42,204 nt of DNA from Candidatus Woesearchaeota archaeon (GTDB lineage: Archaea > Nanobdellota > Nanobdellia > Woesearchaeales > UBA119), in contig JASGME010000008.1 in NCBI GenBank assembly GCA_030156615.1, positions 1 through 42,204 of the forward strand, written 5' to 3'. The notes under the pieces were generated by a model. It was not told the origin of the DNA. It worked only from the letters and a program-made list of their open reading frames with translations, and made no database searches. A program made the translations under genes and the position numbers. This document shows, piece by piece, positions 16,861 to 25,789 of this stretch (position 1 is the first letter of the stretch; each line of letters begins with the position of its first letter).

Positions 16861-17751
16861 ATGTCAAAGCCTTTAACGATTGAGGTAAATGGTTTAATCA
16901 TTGACAAAGAAAAGACAGATTATATTGTATCAAAGGTAAAAGCAAATAACAGATACAGGAATATTGATGATGAAATAATTAAAGAAAATTTAAGGAGGTT
17001 TGCATTTGACAATTTCAAGCTACTCAAGAATGATTTTGATAAGATAGAGAATTCCAGATTCGCAAGTGAATGTATTAAATACATTAGAGGAGAGTTAAGG
17101 AAGAAAAGTGCTCTTTATATAACTAAAAAAACAAGGGGATTGCTAGAAAGGATTTTAGAATCAAATAGAATAGATTTGGTTGAAATAAACAAGATATTGA
17201 AGAGCCATAGATCCAGTGCTGAGAGATTTGAAATATACGAGGAGTTATATAAAAAAATCTTCTCTTCAACAGATAAAGAAGCTAAAGAAAATATAAGGAT
17301 AGCTGATGTTGGTTGTGGCCTGAATCCTTTTTCTTATTTATTTATCCCAGAAGAGATTTTAAAGAAATGCATCTTCTATGCAATAGATATTGATGCTGAA
17401 ATAGTTGAAGCAGTTGAGATTTTTTTTGAAGAATATGGAATAAAAGGGACTGCAGAAAAAAGAGATGCTATTGATTTTGCTGAGGGCATTAAAAAGAGCA
17501 GGGAAAGGTTTGATGTTGTAATGCTATTCAGGATTCTTGAAATAATTGATGAAAAAGGGCATAAAAAGTCTGAGAAGTTAATAAAAGATTTAGATGCAGA
17601 GCTTTATATTGCAAGCTTTTCAAGGAAAACAATCTCAGGAAAGAGGATGACTATGCAGAATCAACCTTGGTTTGAGAAGATGATAAAAAGAATAGGTTAT
17701 GAATTTTCAACATTTGAAACTGAGAATGAGATTTTCTATTTCTGCTTTTAA
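16861..17751 (+). CDS. 16S rRNA methyltransferase of the FmrO/ArmA (m7G1405-type) family, archaeal homolog
   Basis: By-eye match with ArmA-family signatures: SHRSSAERFEIYEELYKKIF (cf. IHSSTNERVATLNDFYTYVF), IADVGCGLNPFSYLF (cf. ILDFGCGFNPLALPW), YIASFSRKTISGKRMTMQNQPWFE (cf. FVISFPIKSLSGKEKGMEENYQLWFE). Starts immediately after the flippase stop. Confidence 0.78.
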   Translation: MSKPLTIEVNGLIIDKEKTDYIVSKVKANNRYRNIDDEIIKENLRRFAFDNFKLLKNDFDKIENSRFASECIKYIRGELRKKSALYITKKTRGLLERILESNRIDLVEINKILKSHRSSAERFEIYEELYKKIFSSTDKEAKENIRIADVGCGLNPFSYLFIPEEILKKCIFYAIDIDAEIVEAVEIFFEEYGIKGTAEKRDAIDFAEGIKKSRERFDVVMLFRILEIIDEKGHKKSEKLIKDLDAELYIASFSRKTISGKRMTMQNQPWFEKMIKRIGYEFSTFETENEIFYFCF

Positions 17752-17775
17752 TTGAATTTCTGAATTATTTCACAT

Positions 17776-18459
17776 TTATTTCAACTGATTCTCTCTTATT
17801 GCAATAACGCGATATGTTTCAATAGTCAGCTTTTTGTTCTTCCATGCATCCTCTGGAAGACCTGCTTTCAGGCAAAGCTCTGAAAGGAATTCTTCCGGAT
17901 CTTTTAATTGCTCCCAAACCTGAGGCAGGAATGTGGCTTTATAGAAACCATAGCTTAGAACAACTCCGTCATCCTTTGTAAGCTTTCGTTTTAAATCATT
18001 TGCATCTGAATATGGCAGTTCCTTTGGCGTTGTAAGGATGCTTATCTCTGTCTCGATATGCTTTAATTCTTCTTTTGAGAGTGGAGGAAATCTTGGGTCG
18101 TGCAGGGCTGCATTAATTGCATTATTGTATATGCATCTGTATAAAGGTTCAATAGGCAGGATTGTTCCTATGCATCCACGAAGAACAGGCCCTTTTGAAT
18201 ATGTAAATATTAGAGCTTCATCTTTATAGATGTTCAATGTTACAAAACAGCCCTTCTTTGATTTCAAGAATTCTAAGTCTTCTTTGGAAAGATTGTATTT
18301 TGAAGATACTGATTTAAGAAGTTTTTCTGGGCTTTCTATTGATTCATTTCGGACATGCTTTTCAATAGCAGTCCTTGAAAGGCTAATTAAAGCTTTTTTT
18401 AGTTCTAAGGAAAGCTCCTCCTGATTATCGGCTTGTTTGCCTGTTCGACTCTTATTCAT
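17776..18459 (-). CDS. amrA: AmmeMemoRadiSam system protein A (AMMECR1 domain)
   Basis: KKGCFVTLNIYKDEALIFTYSKGPVLRGCIGTILPIEPLYRCIYNNAINAALHDPRFPPLSKEELKHIETEISILTTPKEL. Confidence 0.94.
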   Translation of the reverse strand: MNKSRTGKQADNQEELSLELKKALISLSRTAIEKHVRNESIESPEKLLKSVSSKYNLSKEDLEFLKSKKGCFVTLNIYKDEALIFTYSKGPVLRGCIGTILPIEPLYRCIYNNAINAALHDPRFPPLSKEELKHIETEISILTTPKELPYSDANDLKRKLTKDDGVVLSYGFYKATFLPQVWEQLKDPEEFLSELCLKAGLPEDAWKNKKLTIETYRVIAIRENQLK

Positions 18460-18463
18460 ACTT

Positions 18464-19429
18464 TCACCATTTTTCCTCTACTTTTTTATTTTTTATTATT
18501 CTTTCTTCCTTGCCTTGCTTGAAGAATGCAATGGAGCAATAGCTGACTGAATTCGTAAAATCCCCTGTTATATTTCCTGAGGTGTCATAAGCAATAAGCT
18601 TGGCTTCTGCTCCATGATGCTGCATAATCTCAATTAGAATTGCAATAGGAAGATTGCCACAGATCGTAGATCCTGTTTCTTCTATAAAGCGAAGGAAGAC
18701 CTCAGAATCTTTTTGAATGATAAGATTTGCTGCTTTCATATCAAGCTTCTTTAGATTTTCTTTTACATTTGAAACGAAAGGCAGATAGTCATAGTTCGGG
18801 CCGTAATGCGTGAAATCAGAACTGGCAATCACTAATGTTTTCTCATGAACAAAATCAATAAGAGATGCTGCAATTTCCTTGATTTGATTTTGACTAGTAT
18901 TTGCACCTATTATTATTGGAAGCATCTCAAAATCATTCAGAATAAGCTGGAGAAAAGGAAGCTGGATTTCAATAGCATGCTCAAACGAATGTGCCTCTTG
19001 ATAAAGAATAAATGGATTGTTTGGATTTTTGTTTCCCGTATTGATTCCAAGCAAAGAAGAGGCATTGGCAACTTTAACATCGCCTAAAGGAGTTTCATAA
19101 TGAGTATAATCACAGAGGGCAGCTCCTCTGAAAAAGAAATAATGTGATGGGGCAAGAATGATTACCCTTTTAATATCCTGTCCTTTAAGCAAAGAATATG
19201 CTTTGCCAGCAACCCTGCCTGAAAATATATGACCTGCATGAGGAACAATGAGGCCAATAATATTGCCTTTAACAGAATCAGGCTCTGCAACAGAATCCTG
19301 TTCGAAATCGGATTGTTCTGAGAGATAGGAAAGAATCTGCTTTTTAAGCTGATCTTTATCTTTTGGATACCATGAGCCTGCAAGAATAGATTTTCTTATT
19401 TTTTTCTCAGTCGTAGACTTTTCCGCCAT
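18464..19429 (-). CDS. amrB: AmmeMemoRadiSam system protein B (MEMO1 family)
   Basis: ILAGSWYPKDKDQLKKQI...GLIVPHAGHIFSGRVAGKAYSLL...RVIILAPSHYFFFRGAALCDYTHYETPLGDVKV...SSDFTHYGPNYDYLPF. Confidence 0.95.
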   Translation of the reverse strand: MAEKSTTEKKIRKSILAGSWYPKDKDQLKKQILSYLSEQSDFEQDSVAEPDSVKGNIIGLIVPHAGHIFSGRVAGKAYSLLKGQDIKRVIILAPSHYFFFRGAALCDYTHYETPLGDVKVANASSLLGINTGNKNPNNPFILYQEAHSFEHAIEIQLPFLQLILNDFEMLPIIIGANTSQNQIKEIAASLIDFVHEKTLVIASSDFTHYGPNYDYLPFVSNVKENLKKLDMKAANLIIQKDSEVFLRFIEETGSTICGNLPIAILIEIMQHHGAEAKLIAYDTSGNITGDFTNSVSYCSIAFFKQGKEERIIKNKKVEEKW

Positions 19430-19490
19430 AAAATCACCCTTTGAATTTATCCAGATGAATATAACATGGATTTTTTAGTTAAAGCAACGA

Positions 19491-20657
19491 TTATTTCCAG
19501 ACTCCTTCTATTGGCTGACCACAAAAGGGGCATTTCCCTTCCTTAATATTATTGCTTCTTATCTCAAACCCAAACCTCTCGATAACTGGCTTATGACAAT
19601 TAGGACAGATTGTATTCTCGTATCCTTCATCTAAGGATTCCATTGGCAGATTTCCTATATAAACATATTGCAGGCCCTTCTTCATAGCAAGTTCCCTTGC
19701 CCTAATGAGAGTTTCTATTGGCGTTGGAGGCAATGATGTAAGCTTGTACGAAGGAAAAAATCTTGATAAGTGGAAAGGAGTAGATTCTCCAAGATTCTTC
19801 ACTATCCAAGCGGAAAGCTCTTCTATCTTGTTTAGATCATCTGTATAAGTTGGAATAATAAGAAAGGTTATCTCAAGCCAAACCCCCTCTTCTTTGTATA
19901 TCTTTAAAGTTCTTAAGACATTTTCCAGCTTTGCAGAAGTTAATTTCATAAGGACTTTTGAATCAAATGCCTTCAAGTCAATGTTTGCTGCATCAACTAG
20001 CTTGCACAAAGCCCTCAATGGCTTCTCGTTGATATAGCCATTTGAAACCACTACATTTTTAATCCCTTCAGATTTAGAAAGCTTAGCCGTATCGTACACA
20101 TACTCATAGAAGACTGTTGGCTCTGTGTATGTATAGGCAATAATCTCAGAGTTAAAGCTTTTTGCTGATTCAACGAGCTCTTCAGGAGAAACATAATCTG
20201 CAGGAAATTCATCATAAGATGCCTGCGAAATCTCCCAGTTTTGACAATTCAAGCATCTAAGATTGCATCCTGCTGTAGAGAAAGAAAAGGCTGTTTTTCC
20301 GGGCATGAAATGAAATAAAGGCTTCTTTTCTATAGGATCAATGCTTATTGAGCAAGGCCTTCCATAAACCATGCTATAGAGCTTTCCATTGATATTCTTT
20401 CTGACCCTGCATATGCCTGTTTGATTGTTCTTCAGGATGCAATTATGAGGACAGAGCGTACAATTAACAAAGCCATCCTTTTTTTCATAATAGATTGCCT
20501 CTTTGTATTCTTCTTCCTTAGGCATCTGCTCCTCACTAAGCACCAGCTCCTCATTATGAACCTGCTCCTCATTATGAACCTGCTCCTCACTAAGCATTTG
20601 CCTCTCACTAAGCACCTGCTCTTTGCCTTTTTCCTCTTTGTTTTGTTTCTGAATCAT
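19491..20657 (-). CDS. amrS: AmmeMemoRadiSam system radical SAM enzyme
   Basis: CTLCPHNCILKNNQTGICRVRKNINGKLYSMVYGRPCSISIDPIEKKPLFHFMPGKTAFSFSTAGCNLRCLNCQNWEISQ: CxxxCxxC motif; extra N-terminal Glu-rich repeat tail. Confidence 0.95.
   Translation of the reverse strand: MIQKQNKEEKGKEQVLSERQMLSEEQVHNEEQVHNEELVLSEEQMPKEEEYKEAIYYEKKDGFVNCTLCPHNCILKNNQTGICRVRKNINGKLYSMVYGRPCSISIDPIEKKPLFHFMPGKTAFSFSTAGCNLRCLNCQNWEISQASYDEFPADYVSPEELVESAKSFNSEIIAYTYTEPTVFYEYVYDTAKLSKSEGIKNVVVSNGYINEKPLRALCKLVDAANIDLKAFDSKVLMKLTSAKLENVLRTLKIYKEEGVWLEITFLIIPTYTDDLNKIEELSAWIVKNLGESTPFHLSRFFPSYKLTSLPPTPIETLIRARELAMKKGLQYVYIGNLPMESLDEGYENTICPNCHKPVIERFGFEIRSNNIKEGKCPFCGQPIEGVWK
20529..20618 (-). repeat. Five tandem 18-bp units inside the radical SAM N-terminal tail
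   Basis: Units (plus strand): ctcctcactaagcaccag / ctcctcattatgaacctg / ctcctcattatgaacctg / ctcctcactaagcatttg / cctctcactaagcacctg, encoding degenerate 6-aa repeats such as QVHNEE/QMLSEE. Confidence 0.93.
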
Positions 20658-20883
20658 TTTTCATGATTTATCTCTTATATGAACCTGTTTTATATGAATC
20701 TGTTTTCATGTTTTTATATATATAAAATTGATTTATATAAGATTACTGATTGTCATATTTAAGGTTATATTAAAGCTTTGACTGGGAAAAGTTTATAAAG
20801 AATTCTAAGCATAGAAGGGATGTAGTAGACCATGTTAAGTGAAATATTTTTAAACATTTAAGCAAGATACAAAAGGTGGAAGG

Positions 20884-22158
20884 ATGGCAAATTCAAAAAA
20901 TACAAAAAAAACCATAATAAAAGATACAATAAAAGACACCAGAAAAAATACAAGAAAAAATAACATAAGAACTAACATAAGAACTACCATAAAAACTACC
21001 AAAACAAACCAGGCCCAATCGACCGCAGGCGGGGCTTTGTTCATTTTAATGCTGCTGATTTTTATGGTTCTTTATCTGCTTTTTATCCCGCCTGCGGTCA
21101 GGGAAGAAATACTTAATATTTCTGATGAAGAGGATGGAAATGCCAGTATAGATGTGCCTGAATCTGAATATGTTTATGTTGAAGAACAACCGGGAAATCT
21201 GTATTATTCTGCTGAGAATTCGTTTAAGCATAATATGCCTTCAACTTACCTTATTGAAAGGAGCGAGAACGAGTTGCTATGGAGCTGGAACTCTGTTCAT
21301 GTATCTTCTGGATTGTTTAAAAAAGATGAGGCTAGTCTTGAATTCAGTATTGATAATGTTGAGGAAATTCAATCTGGAACAATGGCATTTGATGTTAAAG
21401 AGGCAAACGGCATTATAGAGATCCTGCTAAATGGACAATTGATATACAACGGGATGCTTGATGAGGGAACTGTGAATCCTATTGAGATTAGGGGAGATAG
21501 CTTTGATGCTCAAAATGTATTGGTTATCAGATCTGAACCTTCTGGATCATCCAGAACAAGCGAATTTATAATTGAAAATATAAGGATTTTTGGTGAAAGA
21601 AAGAAGAGTATGCTTGAAGGAACTATGAACTTCTTTGTATATCCTGAAGAGATTTCTTCTCCGAGAAAATCTGTTTTGAGATTTTACGCTGAATGTAATC
21701 AACAGACGACTGGAAAACTTTCTATAAGGATTAATAATCAGTTGATTTTTGATTCTGTGCCTGCCTGTGGCAACATAAATCTTATTGAATTCTCGCCATA
21801 TGTTTTAAATAATGGGAACAATATGATTGGGATGGTATCAGAATCAAATATTTATATAAGGGAGCCATCTGTTGAGGTTCAGATAGCCGAGCCGATATAT
21901 CCAACATATTACTTTAACATTTATGATGAGGAATACGAGCAGATTCTCAATGGTTCTAAGAAGGTTATGATGTATCTGAGCTTTGTCTCAACTGACAATA
22001 AGCTAGAGGCAGAAATAAATGGCGGGTTGCTTTATATTGAAACTGATGACTATATCATTCGAGATATAACTGATTTTGTTAAAAGAACAGGGAATTATGT
22101 CTCGTTAATCCCAAAGAAAGAGACAAAGATAAATCTCATCAAGATATATTTAGAATAG
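20884..22158 (+). CDS. Type II membrane protein with three internal beta-sandwich-like extracytoplasmic repeats
   Basis: Lys/Thr-rich cytoplasmic tail, TM GGALFILMLLIFMVLYLLFIP, then a ~350-aa ectodomain with recurring '(I/L)xIxINxxLIYxxxxxxGxxNxIEIxxxxxxxxNxxxxxSE' units. Confidence 0.78.
   Translation: MANSKNTKKTIIKDTIKDTRKNTRKNNIRTNIRTTIKTTKTNQAQSTAGGALFILMLLIFMVLYLLFIPPAVREEILNISDEEDGNASIDVPESEYVYVEEQPGNLYYSAENSFKHNMPSTYLIERSENELLWSWNSVHVSSGLFKKDEASLEFSIDNVEEIQSGTMAFDVKEANGIIEILLNGQLIYNGMLDEGTVNPIEIRGDSFDAQNVLVIRSEPSGSSRTSEFIIENIRIFGERKKSMLEGTMNFFVYPEEISSPRKSVLRFYAECNQQTTGKLSIRINNQLIFDSVPACGNINLIEFSPYVLNNGNNMIGMVSESNIYIREPSVEVQIAEPIYPTYYFNIYDEEYEQILNGSKKVMMYLSFVSTDNKLEAEINGGLLYIETDDYIIRDITDFVKRTGNYVSLIPKKETKINLIKIYLE
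20962..21009 (+). repeat. Degenerate 12-bp tandem repeat in the cytoplasmic tail coding region
   Basis: aacataagaact / aacataagaact / accataaaaact / accaaaacaaac encode NIRT/NIRT/TIKT/TKTN. Confidence 0.8.
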
Positions 22159-22246
22159 AAAGTTAATTAAAAATTGAGATATACTTATATAAAATATATT
22201 TAGAAAAACATATTTAGAGGATAATTAATAATGGTGGTGGTCTTGA

Positions 22247-24121
22247 TTGGCGACTAAGGTTCCAAACGGGCTCTCAAGTGTAGGGGGTGGTTTTGCTCTG
22301 GTTGGGAAGGAGACTGGAGGGTTTTTAAAGGGAATGATGTCTCCTTTTGTTAGTTTTGGCTCAGTTGGAGCTGCAGCTCTTGGAGGGGCGGCTGCTGCTA
22401 CAGGTGCCATGGCTGCCAGAGGTTTGTTTGCTTCAATAGGTAGATTCTTTAAATGGCTTTATAGAACTATTTTTCCTGATAATATTTATGGATTTGTTCT
22501 CTTTTATTATTTTATCGTGCAGTATCTTTTTATAGATATATTGATGTTTAACGGGAATTACGGAGCTCCTTTTGTCCAGCAGGCATATGCCTTTTCTGCA
22601 ATCGCTTTTACAATTCTTATAACGCTTGAGGGAACTAAAGAGGGGGGCGGTTTTAAGTTCCTACTTGGAAGACTTCTAAGCACAACTATTATCTTCACTT
22701 TTCTCTATTTTGCAACTTTCAATTGGATTCCAAGGCTGATGGGAAGTCTTGGAGCTGGCGGCGTTAGTTCTTTAAATGATCTTGTGAATAACTCTTTGGG
22801 CATGACACCTGTATTCCCTGTTGTGCCTATCTTTGCTATTTTCCTTATTCCGATTTTCTACAATAAAACTAGGCTTGGAAGAAGTTATGTAGGTTGGATA
22901 ATCTTCTTGTTGATTTTGCTTAACCTTAGCACTATAGTTGACTATATACAAACAACAATAAAGAAGAGCACTGTTGATGGCTCTGCTGCTATTCAAAAAG
23001 GAATGGTTGAGCAGCTTTGGGACAGTCTTACTGATAATGTTGCTTTTGCCTGGAATGGATTCAAAGCCTTGCTTAATGGCTCTTGGATGGATTCTTTGTA
23101 TGGAGACATTAATGAGAAGGTTGAAGGTGAATATAATGAAGAGGCAGAAAGGATGGCTATATCTCTTTCATATCCTGTGGCTGCTAGTTCGCGGATGATA
23201 AGATATGACAATGGGGAAGTTGAAAACGACATTTTTACTACAATTGGGTTCGCTCAACGTGTGAGCGAGGAATGCCTCGTTTATGGATTGTGCAATGTAA
23301 ATGGTTATGTTAATGTTAATTGTATTTCAAATAAGATAGGGGTTGAGGTTTTTGATCCAGAAGAAAAGGAGTGGGGAATGGTTAGTTCATCTCTTCTTGA
23401 TGTTGCTGAGCTCAGACTTAGTCCTCAGTTGTATCAATGCAGGATTCGGGTAACAGATGAGGCTGTTGAAGGCATGATATCAGTTACAATAAAGATTGAT
23501 TATGATTATACTGGAACATCTAACTTTGATTTAATCCTTGCTGATTCTCAAATGGTTGCGTCATGTGCTGCAAGCGGTCTGAATATTCTAAGTTGTCTTG
23601 GATATGAGAGCGTTAGTTTATTTTCAGAGGGTTCATCAGGACCTGTGCTTTTGTCTTTAGGCCTGCCTTCTAATCTTCAAGGGCTGGTAATTACTCTTAA
23701 AGGCAGTGAAGAGAAAAGGGTGCCTCTTTTAATTTCAATATCAAATGAGTTTGAAGGCAAGATAAATAGGATAAATTCATTGTATTTGGCTTTTCCTTCT
23801 GGGGTGACGCCAAAAGAGGGTGGACTTTGCAGATTTGATGGGGAGGTTGATTGTTCTAAGATATTCGGCGATGGAATGAGTGATTATTCTTGCTATAGCT
23901 TTGATTCAGATTTCTTAAATAATGATGAAGTTATGAAAACTCTTGAGGAAACATCTATTGCCTGTAATCTCCAGATTGATAATGAAGCTTTAGAAGGTGG
24001 GAAAGCTCTTAAAAATATTAAAGCTTATTTGAATTATTCATACGAGGTTAGCAAGGATATTGAGCTTGAATATATTTCAAATGTTATTTATGATGATTTT
24101 GAAGAAGAACAGGCCGAGTGA
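22247..24121 (+). CDS. Polytopic membrane protein with large C-terminal extracytoplasmic domain
   Basis: TTG start preceded by GGTGGTGG at 22233-22240; Gly/Ala-rich N-terminus, ~5-6 TM segments up to ~aa 240, then a Cys-containing soluble domain of ~370 aa. Confidence 0.72.
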   Translation: MATKVPNGLSSVGGGFALVGKETGGFLKGMMSPFVSFGSVGAAALGGAAAATGAMAARGLFASIGRFFKWLYRTIFPDNIYGFVLFYYFIVQYLFIDILMFNGNYGAPFVQQAYAFSAIAFTILITLEGTKEGGGFKFLLGRLLSTTIIFTFLYFATFNWIPRLMGSLGAGGVSSLNDLVNNSLGMTPVFPVVPIFAIFLIPIFYNKTRLGRSYVGWIIFLLILLNLSTIVDYIQTTIKKSTVDGSAAIQKGMVEQLWDSLTDNVAFAWNGFKALLNGSWMDSLYGDINEKVEGEYNEEAERMAISLSYPVAASSRMIRYDNGEVENDIFTTIGFAQRVSEECLVYGLCNVNGYVNVNCISNKIGVEVFDPEEKEWGMVSSSLLDVAELRLSPQLYQCRIRVTDEAVEGMISVTIKIDYDYTGTSNFDLILADSQMVASCAASGLNILSCLGYESVSLFSEGSSGPVLLSLGLPSNLQGLVITLKGSEEKRVPLLISISNEFEGKINRINSLYLAFPSGVTPKEGGLCRFDGEVDCSKIFGDGMSDYSCYSFDSDFLNNDEVMKTLEETSIACNLQIDNEALEGGKALKNIKAYLNYSYEVSKDIELEYISNVIYDDFEEEQAE

Positions 24122-24122
24122 G

Positions 24123-24536
24123 ATGAAAAAGAATAGAAAAGGAAGTATTAATATTCCTGCTTTTGCTGTAGCTCAAATTATTTTTATAGGTATTATTATA
24201 ATGGGATTTTTTTCACTGGTTTTTCCTGTTATAAGTACAGATGCTTATCTTAGGAGCGGTTTACAGTTTGAATTAGCTCTTGCAGGAAGCGCTTTGTCTT
24301 TTGGTGAAAATGGTTCTTTTTACATTGTAGATGCCCCTGAATTCAAGGAAGATTTCAAGATTATTAGAAATGATAACAGAATCTCTGTATTGCCAGATGA
24401 GGAAAATATAAACATTATTTATTCTTATTCTCAGCTTGTTGTTTCAACAAAAGAGATTGAAGAAGGGGCGAAATCATTTGACAAAAAAAGTAAGATAAAT
24501 ATAAAGATAGAAGACAACAAAATCAAATATGAATAG
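24123..24536 (+). CDS. Pilin-like single-pass protein 1
   Basis: MKKNRKGSINIPAFAVAQIIFIGIIIMGFFSLVF...: short basic leader ending KG, then a hydrophobic stretch and ~95-aa exterior domain. ATG 24123 follows the previous stop by 1 nt. Confidence 0.7.
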   Translation: MKKNRKGSINIPAFAVAQIIFIGIIIMGFFSLVFPVISTDAYLRSGLQFELALAGSALSFGENGSFYIVDAPEFKEDFKIIRNDNRISVLPDEENINIIYSYSQLVVSTKEIEEGAKSFDKKSKINIKIEDNKIKYE

Positions 24537-24549
24537 GAGGTTTTGAGAA

Positions 24550-25092
24550 GTGAATTTTTTCAAGGGGATGCCAAAAAAAGGAGCTACAGAGGATACTATA
24601 AAAATTATATTTATGGCGTTTTTAACCTCTTTCTGTGTTGCTGAGATTATGATTTTTTCAACTTTTGCAAACGAGGAAGTAATAAATACATATCGCACTG
24701 AGAAGAATCTTTACATTGATCATATTTTCTCTGATGAAAGATGCCTTGCTTATCAAAATAATGGCGTTGTTATGCCCTATTTTGTTGATTTTGATTCATT
24801 ATCTAAATATCTAAAAGATAATGAAAATGATAAGGGAATAATTGATTTGAAAGGCTGCTTAAATATTGCAGAGGATTCTACGCCTTTTTCTATGAAGATT
24901 ACAATAATCTCTGATTCAGGGACTGCAATAGTTTATTACGATTATGGTACATTTAATAGATTGGAAGCAATTAGCAAAAGCAACTCAAGAACAAACTTAG
25001 AATATGTAAGAAGCGAGAGGGCTGTTACTGTTGTTAGAGATAATAAAGAGTATGCTGGAGAAGCCATGATAGAAACTATATTCGCTTTATAA
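24550..25092 (+). CDS. Pilin-like single-pass protein 2
   Basis: MNFFKGMPKKGATEDTIKIIFMAFLTSFCVAEIMIFSTF...; GTG start; basic KKG before a hydrophobic segment. Confidence 0.68.
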   Translation: MNFFKGMPKKGATEDTIKIIFMAFLTSFCVAEIMIFSTFANEEVINTYRTEKNLYIDHIFSDERCLAYQNNGVVMPYFVDFDSLSKYLKDNENDKGIIDLKGCLNIAEDSTPFSMKITIISDSGTAIVYYDYGTFNRLEAISKSNSRTNLEYVRSERAVTVVRDNKEYAGEAMIETIFAL

Positions 25093-25096
25093 TCAA

Positions 25097-25741
25097 ATGA
25101 AAAGAATGAAAATTAAAGGAATAAAAAAATTTGGAAAGAAAGGAGCTATTGATCTTTTAAGTAATTTAATAACTATTGTAGCTGTAATGGTGGCTTTCCC
25201 GGCCATCTTTTCAACTTTATTTTCTCTTCCTGGATGTTCACCTACTCCAAGGACATATCTTACAGGGGATAGTTATACGGCTATTTTAGAGATAAATACT
25301 GAGCAGATATTAATGAGAGAAGATGATTTTCATATCTCTATTCCCTCAGAAGATAATAAAGAAAATGAAGAGATTGAAATGAAGCTTTCTATTACTGATG
25401 CCATTGCTCTTTGGGCTCAATACGATTTACTCACAAATAGTTATGATACTAATGAGATAAAGATTAAGAGGGAAATAGAAAAGGCCAAGGATTATCTTGG
25501 AGATGAGATTTTAGATAGAGCTGCTGAAGAGTTGAATAAGATCTCTTCAATACAATGGATTTATGTCTCAATCTCTGATGTTAAAGGAAATGTTAAAACA
25601 AGAGAAAGTTCGCTTAAAGAGATCTCCACAAAAGGTAATATCAAAGTTGTAACAAAAGAAATCCCTTTATTTAGTGGCGAAGGGGTTGCATATTTTGGTG
25701 TAGCATATTTTGATTGTCCACCAAATGAAGAATATAGCTAG
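25097..25741 (+). CDS. Pilin-like single-pass protein 3
   Basis: MKRMKIKGIKKFGKKGAIDLLSNLITIVAVMVAFPAIFSTLFSLPGCSPTP...; KKG-AIDLLSNLITIV class III-signal-like. Confidence 0.7.
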   Translation: MKRMKIKGIKKFGKKGAIDLLSNLITIVAVMVAFPAIFSTLFSLPGCSPTPRTYLTGDSYTAILEINTEQILMREDDFHISIPSEDNKENEEIEMKLSITDAIALWAQYDLLTNSYDTNEIKIKREIEKAKDYLGDEILDRAAEELNKISSIQWIYVSISDVKGNVKTRESSLKEISTKGNIKVVTKEIPLFSGEGVAYFGVAYFDCPPNEEYS

Positions 25742-25751
25742 GAATAATAAG

Positions 25752-25773
25752 ATTAATATAAAGTTATATTAAT
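25752..25773. promoter_or_regulatory. Near-perfect 22-bp palindrome between pilin-like genes 3 and 4
   Basis: ATTAATATAA-AG-TTATATTAAT: 10-bp arms with 2-nt spacer, only 16 nt upstream of ATG 25790. Confidence 0.6.
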
Positions 25774-25789
25774 TTGCGAGGGAATGAGC

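Noticed and set aside
20529-20618. CRISPR-like repeat array
   Set aside because: 18-bp units are contiguous without spacers and in-frame within a CDS, so they are a coding tandem repeat. No CRISPR array was seen anywhere in the window.
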